From Bartonella sp. ML69XJBT (lineage in GTDB: Bacteria > Pseudomonadota > Alphaproteobacteria > Rhizobiales > Rhizobiaceae): DNA of 64,000 bases. The translations under genes and the position numbers were made by a program. The stretch spans positions 18,609 through 82,608 of the forward strand of contig NZ_JAQITB010000009.1 in assembly GCF_028618515.1 (NCBI RefSeq). Direction: 5' to 3'. The notes beneath the pieces were generated by a model. The model was not told where the DNA came from and did not search any database. It saw only the letters and a list, made by a program, of their open reading frames with translations. Below are positions 60,838-64,000 of the stretch, piece after piece (position 1 is the stretch's first letter; each line of letters starts with the position of its first letter).

Positions 60838-62211
60838 TTAATAAGCACATTCTAAAAATAGAGGTTCTACAGTACCACTCCACAGTGAATGATAAAAAGA
60901 TAAAAACCTATCCGCATCTGTCTGTCCCATTGCAATCACTTCTTCTAGAGGAACCAGAAAAATCGTCTCATCCAAACCATCCGTATCATACTGTCGGCGA
61001 TTTTTTAAGCCCTTGCGTGAAATAGCAACAGCTTGACGGGCTATTTCTAAAATGGTGGTCTGACGAAAAGGTGTTCTTAATCCTTCTTTAGGAACACGTC
61101 CACGCATCTCCAAAACTTCTTCAAAACACCAATCTTTTGTCAAAGCCTCTGCTTCATTAAGTGCTTCACTATCGTAAAGAAGTCCAACCCAAAAAGCCGA
61201 CAATGCACAGATACGCTTCCAAGAGCCACAATCAGCTCCTCTCATTTCTAAAAATCTTTTTAAACGGACTTCAGGAAATAAAGTCGATAAATGATTAATC
61301 CAATCTCCCATATTGGGTACTGAATTTGCAACCTGCCCTCTTAATGCCCCATTTATAAATTGACGAAACGTTATATGTGTACAATCATAATAATGACTGT
61401 CGCGCACAATGAAATACATGGGTACATCAAGTGCCCATTCAACGTAATCAGCAAAACCAAAACTCTCAGAAAATACAAAGGGAAGGACTCCAGATCTCTG
61501 ATTATCAGTATCGCACCAAATTTCAGAGCGCCAAGATAAAAAGCCATTCGGTTTCCCCTCTGTAAAAGGTGAACTGGCAAATAATGCTGTCGCAATAGAC
61601 TGTAATTTCATAGAAACTTGCATTTTTCGCCGCATATCAGTTTCAGATGAAAAATCCAGATTAACCTGAACTGTCGATGTGCGATACATCATATCAAGAC
61701 CACTGTGCCCCACTTTTGGCATATAATTAGCCATAATCTGATAGCGTGATTTAGGCATTCGCGGAGTTTGCGCTAAGGTCCACTTTGGACTAGCACCCAT
61801 TCCGAGAAAACCAATCCCCAATGGTTCTGAAATTTTCTTGAGAAGAGTTAAATGCTCCATGAGCTCATAATAAGTGTGACCAATTGTTTTTAGTGGTGCA
61901 CCAGATAATTCAAATTGCCCTCCAGGTTCTAAAGAAATGGCACCTTGATCAACTGATCCTATAAGCCCAATAATATTCCCTTTATCTAAAATAGGTCGCC
62001 ATCCTAAAGCTTCTTGCATTCCCTCTAAAAGTGCACGAATCCCTCTTGATCCTTCATAGGGGACGGGGCGAAAACCATCTATGTAGAACGGAAATTTTTC
62101 ATGTTCTGTACCGATACGCCAATTATGCTCTTCTTTACACCCCCCTTGGAAATAGCTCACCAAGGAATCTAAGTTATTAATTTCACTCTCATCATTTACA
62201 TCAAGCGCCAT
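60838..62211 (-). CDS. gshA: Glutamate-cysteine ligase (plant/alphaproteobacterial type)
   Basis: GshA makes gamma-glutamylcysteine, the first step to glutathione. The 457-aa product is of the GCS2 type used by rhizobia and plants: WRIGTEHEKFPFY near the start, VDQGAISLEPGGQFELSGAPL, MPKVGHSGLDMMYRTSTVQVNLDF and a late MRGADCGSWKRICALSAFWVGLLY. The rsmE gene lies 68 bp upstream, the usual rhizobial pairing. Confidence 0.95.
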   Translation of the reverse strand: MALDVNDESEINNLDSLVSYFQGGCKEEHNWRIGTEHEKFPFYIDGFRPVPYEGSRGIRALLEGMQEALGWRPILDKGNIIGLIGSVDQGAISLEPGGQFELSGAPLKTIGHTYYELMEHLTLLKKISEPLGIGFLGMGASPKWTLAQTPRMPKSRYQIMANYMPKVGHSGLDMMYRTSTVQVNLDFSSETDMRRKMQVSMKLQSIATALFASSPFTEGKPNGFLSWRSEIWCDTDNQRSGVLPFVFSESFGFADYVEWALDVPMYFIVRDSHYYDCTHITFRQFINGALRGQVANSVPNMGDWINHLSTLFPEVRLKRFLEMRGADCGSWKRICALSAFWVGLLYDSEALNEAEALTKDWCFEEVLEMRGRVPKEGLRTPFRQTTILEIARQAVAISRKGLKNRRQYDTDGLDETIFLVPLEEVIAMGQTDADRFLSFYHSLWSGTVEPLFLECAY

Positions 62212-62279
62212 AACTTATTGTATCCTATCATCAGTGACATCATTTAAATGAATCGTTTAGAATAATTATTACACGCTTC

Positions 62280-63023
62280 TTAATGAATTGACCAATCCCC
62301 CACCGTAACATTAAGAAGAGCCAAAGCAGCAACAGCAGCAGTGTCAGCACGTAAAATACGCGGTCCTAAAGATATCGGAATTACAAAAGGGTGCTTTTTT
62401 AAAAAGTTTCGCTCTTTTTCACTAAACCCACCTTCTGGTCCAATGAGAACACCAGATGTCGTCATGTCATGCCTTTGTAGAAGATGTAATGGATTATGCA
62501 ATTTGCACACTTCATCACAAAAGAATAAAGGGCGTGCTCTATCCCAATTTGCTAAAAGTTCTGCTAACGAGACTGCAGTTGCACATTCAGGCAAAGATAA
62601 AATGCCACATTGTTCAGAAGCTTCAATAACATTAGCCTCCATACGCGCCATATTGATACGCGTAACCTGTGTATGATGCGTTATAACAGGCTGCAAAGTC
62701 GACACCCCCATCTCAACAGCTTTCTGCACCATATAATCCAAACGCGCATTTTTAATTGGAGCAAAACAATAAATGAGATTTGAATGCGTCGTTTGCAATC
62801 TTTCTTGATGGATAAGCTGAGCCACAACAAATTTTTTCTTAACGGTAATGAGTTTAGCAAGCCATTCGCCATCCTGTCCATTAAAAAGTAAAATTTCCGT
62901 TCCTTCTTGCATCCGCAAAACACGGACAAGATAAGAAGCTTGCTCCCCCTCTATCTTTATTTCTTCATTCAAAGCAAGTGGTTGTCGGATAAACAATCTT
63001 TTAAGTTTATAATTTATGCGCAT
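62280..63023 (-). CDS. rsmE: 16S rRNA m3U1498 methyltransferase
   Basis: RsmE is a SPOUT-class enzyme that methylates U1498 of 16S rRNA. The product of about 247 aa has an N-terminal PUA-like part (RLFIRQPLALNEEIKIEGEQASYLVRVLR), KNARLDYMVQKAVEMGVSTLQPVIT, EQCGILSLPE and the knot motif LIGPEGGFSEKERNFL with LGPRILRADTAAVAAL. The ATG at 63023 matches the usual start; a TTG at 63038 is in frame. Neither has a strong ribosome-binding site. Confidence 0.94.
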   Translation of the reverse strand: MRINYKLKRLFIRQPLALNEEIKIEGEQASYLVRVLRMQEGTEILLFNGQDGEWLAKLITVKKKFVVAQLIHQERLQTTHSNLIYCFAPIKNARLDYMVQKAVEMGVSTLQPVITHHTQVTRINMARMEANVIEASEQCGILSLPECATAVSLAELLANWDRARPLFFCDEVCKLHNPLHLLQRHDMTTSGVLIGPEGGFSEKERNFLKKHPFVIPISLGPRILRADTAAVAALALLNVTVGDWSIH

Positions 63024-63253
63024 AAAAAATCGTACCAAAACTCATTATGATTATCGAAAAAACGGAGAAGAACATATAACAAAAAGAAAAAATTATATCT
63101 ATAGAGCTATAACATATAAAGAATTATAGAATTTTTTAGCTTTATGAGATAGGCATGGAACAAATTAGACTCTAAATGATTCTGTTTACAACTTTATAAA
63201 AACACACTGTTTATCATTACATTCAATCATTGAAGTATGATTGGAGGGGAAAT

Positions 63254-63400
63254 ATGACTGCTAAAAAAGCCACAATTATTACTATTACCACTCTTTTAGC
63301 CTTTATTCTCATTACTATAGGCATTGGCTCTGTTGGAGCGGATGAGGATCATACAATCAGCAAAGATGGTTATGGTATTTCTTCTAAGCCCATCATCTAA
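63254..63400 (+). CDS. 48-aa single-helix small protein with strong ribosome-binding site
   Basis: GGAGGGG lies six to twelve bases before ATG 63254. The frame encodes a Lys-containing start (MTAKK), one hydrophobic stretch (ATIITITTLLAFILITIGIG), an Ala-Asp site that could be a signal-peptidase cut, and a polar tail (DEDHTISKDGYGISSKPII). The strong initiation signal and clean composition argue for a real gene. It sits 230 bp from rsmE and beside the phage-type methylase. I do not recognise it. Confidence 0.7.
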   Translation: MTAKKATIITITTLLAFILITIGIGSVGADEDHTISKDGYGISSKPII

Positions 63401-63496
63401 TTTTATGCTACAAATAACTTGTTGATTTATCATGCCTTTTTTAGGGTGAGGGTTGTTAGAATAAAAACGAGGGAATAGGATTTTCCAAAAAGCCTC

Positions 63497-64000
63497 TCAC
63501 TTATTGTGAATCAGCACTTCTTTTCGAGGTGTTTTTTTTGCCATACCACATACCCAGAGGGTCTCTACTTCTAAAAAGTCAAAATCTTTAAAGATCTCTC
63601 GAACTGCATCACAATCATTCAGACTCAAGACAAATTTGCCTTCGATACCTTTGAGAATTTTTGCCATGCTCTCAAAATCATCTTCAACAAAATTCCCAGA
63701 GCTATAACACTTCTTCTTCAAAAAATAAGGTGGGTCTAGATAAAACAAACTATCAGGTGCATCAAATAGCTCCACAACCCGCTCCCACGATAAGTTTAAG
63801 ATAGTTGTATCTAGAAGCTTCTGTCTAACACGTCGCATTCTTGATAAAAGCTTCTCGGGATTAAAACTAACCTTTCTCTTTTTGCCAAAGCTAAATGATG
63901 CGTAATCTTTTTTCCCATACATCACACAACGTTGGAGAAACAAAAAGCGTGCAGCTCTTTCAACTTTAGAGAGGCTCTCTGGGGCAATAGATGCAAGTTC
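63497..64000 (-). CDS. Phage-type DNA adenine methylase, C-terminal part (runs off the window)
   Basis: The frame is open to the right edge (ELASIAPESLSKVERAARFLFLQRC...), so the N-terminus lies outside. The visible part has the DPPY motif IV (DSLFYLDPPYF) and the KFVLSLNDCDAVREIF and TLWVCGMAKKTPRKEVLIHN tail. This is the Dam-like class found in phages and genomic islands. Whether the full gene is intact cannot be seen. Confidence 0.85.
   Translation of the reverse strand, partial: ELASIAPESLSKVERAARFLFLQRCVMYGKKDYASFSFGKKRKVSFNPEKLLSRMRRVRQKLLDTTILNLSWERVVELFDAPDSLFYLDPPYFLKKKCYSSGNFVEDDFESMAKILKGIEGKFVLSLNDCDAVREIFKDFDFLEVETLWVCGMAKKTPRKEVLIHNK

Noticed and set aside
1..64000. tRNA, rRNA, CRISPR and riboswitch search by eye
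   Set aside because: No cloverleaf, rRNA segment, regular spacer-repeat array or known riboswitch core was seen, including in front of ribB, the gly genes and lysC.

Overview
The window is AT-rich alphaproteobacterial chromosome that looks like a Bartonella species. The evidence is rhizobial gene order (atpI-atpB-atpE-atpF'-atpF, aroC-ribB-xseB-dxs-tlyA-rlmD, fabI-dnaJ-like-pdxH, rsmE-gshA, ispH-thrB-rnhA), an IalB (invasion-associated locus B) family protein, long AT-rich intergenic spacers full of gene debris, and missing genes compared with larger Rhizobiales genomes. The species cannot be named from sequence reading alone. No tRNA, rRNA or CRISPR array was recognised.

Layout. 1-8 kb: the 3' end of a membrane-anchored PAS/GGDEF/EAL regulator with degenerate signature motifs, YqgE, a periplasmic DsbD-N-like protein, then rnhA, thrB, ispH and ctaB on the minus strand. 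8-20 kb: an IalB-like secreted protein and tldD on plus. These face a long minus-strand cluster of tRNA/rRNA modification, isoprenoid, riboflavin and aromatic biosynthesis genes (rlmD, tlyA, dxs, xseB, ribB, aroC). Then come fabI, a DnaJ-like chaperone and divergent pdxH. 20-33 kb: ubiA, purD, a small scar of phage-type pseudogenes, DUF6101, an FAD oxidoreductase, sua5, rnhB, ispE with a 59-codon overlapping small gene, an S49 peptidase and a TrmN6-like methyltransferase. 32-39 kb: polyprenyl diphosphate synthase, a TPR lipoprotein-like protein, glyQ and glyS. 39-48 kb: the F0 ATP synthase operon, der with a YfgM-like partner, and an SLC13 permease. 48-58 kb: a membrane-anchored unknown protein, nhaA, lysC, ubiG, grxC, comF, a BioC-like methyltransferase and a TcyP-type cystine symporter. 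58-64 kb: a 2.3-kb decayed region, gshA, rsmE, a 48-aa small protein with a strong ribosome-binding site, and the 3' part of a phage-type DNA adenine methylase running off the right edge.

The genes are mostly housekeeping. Isoprenoid supply (dxs, ispE, ispH, polyprenyl synthase) feeds ubiquinone (ubiA, ubiG) and heme O (ctaB) synthesis. These in turn serve the respiratory chain and the F-type ATP synthase.

The most unusual feature is a dispersed repeat family. At least five, probably six, decayed copies of a ~300-400 bp unit lie in the window. Each copy carries the 5' end of a DUF4102-type tyrosine integrase plus a conserved ~110-bp leader. Five of the six sit between convergently transcribed genes. 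A second, unrelated ~190-bp repeat has two clear copies and a probable third. Other points of interest are a ribB whose GTP cyclohydrolase II half has lost its zinc cysteines, an orphan ctaB where the cytochrome oxidase genes would be expected, three small genes that lie below usual length cut-offs, and a strong hairpin between atpE and the b' subunit gene.
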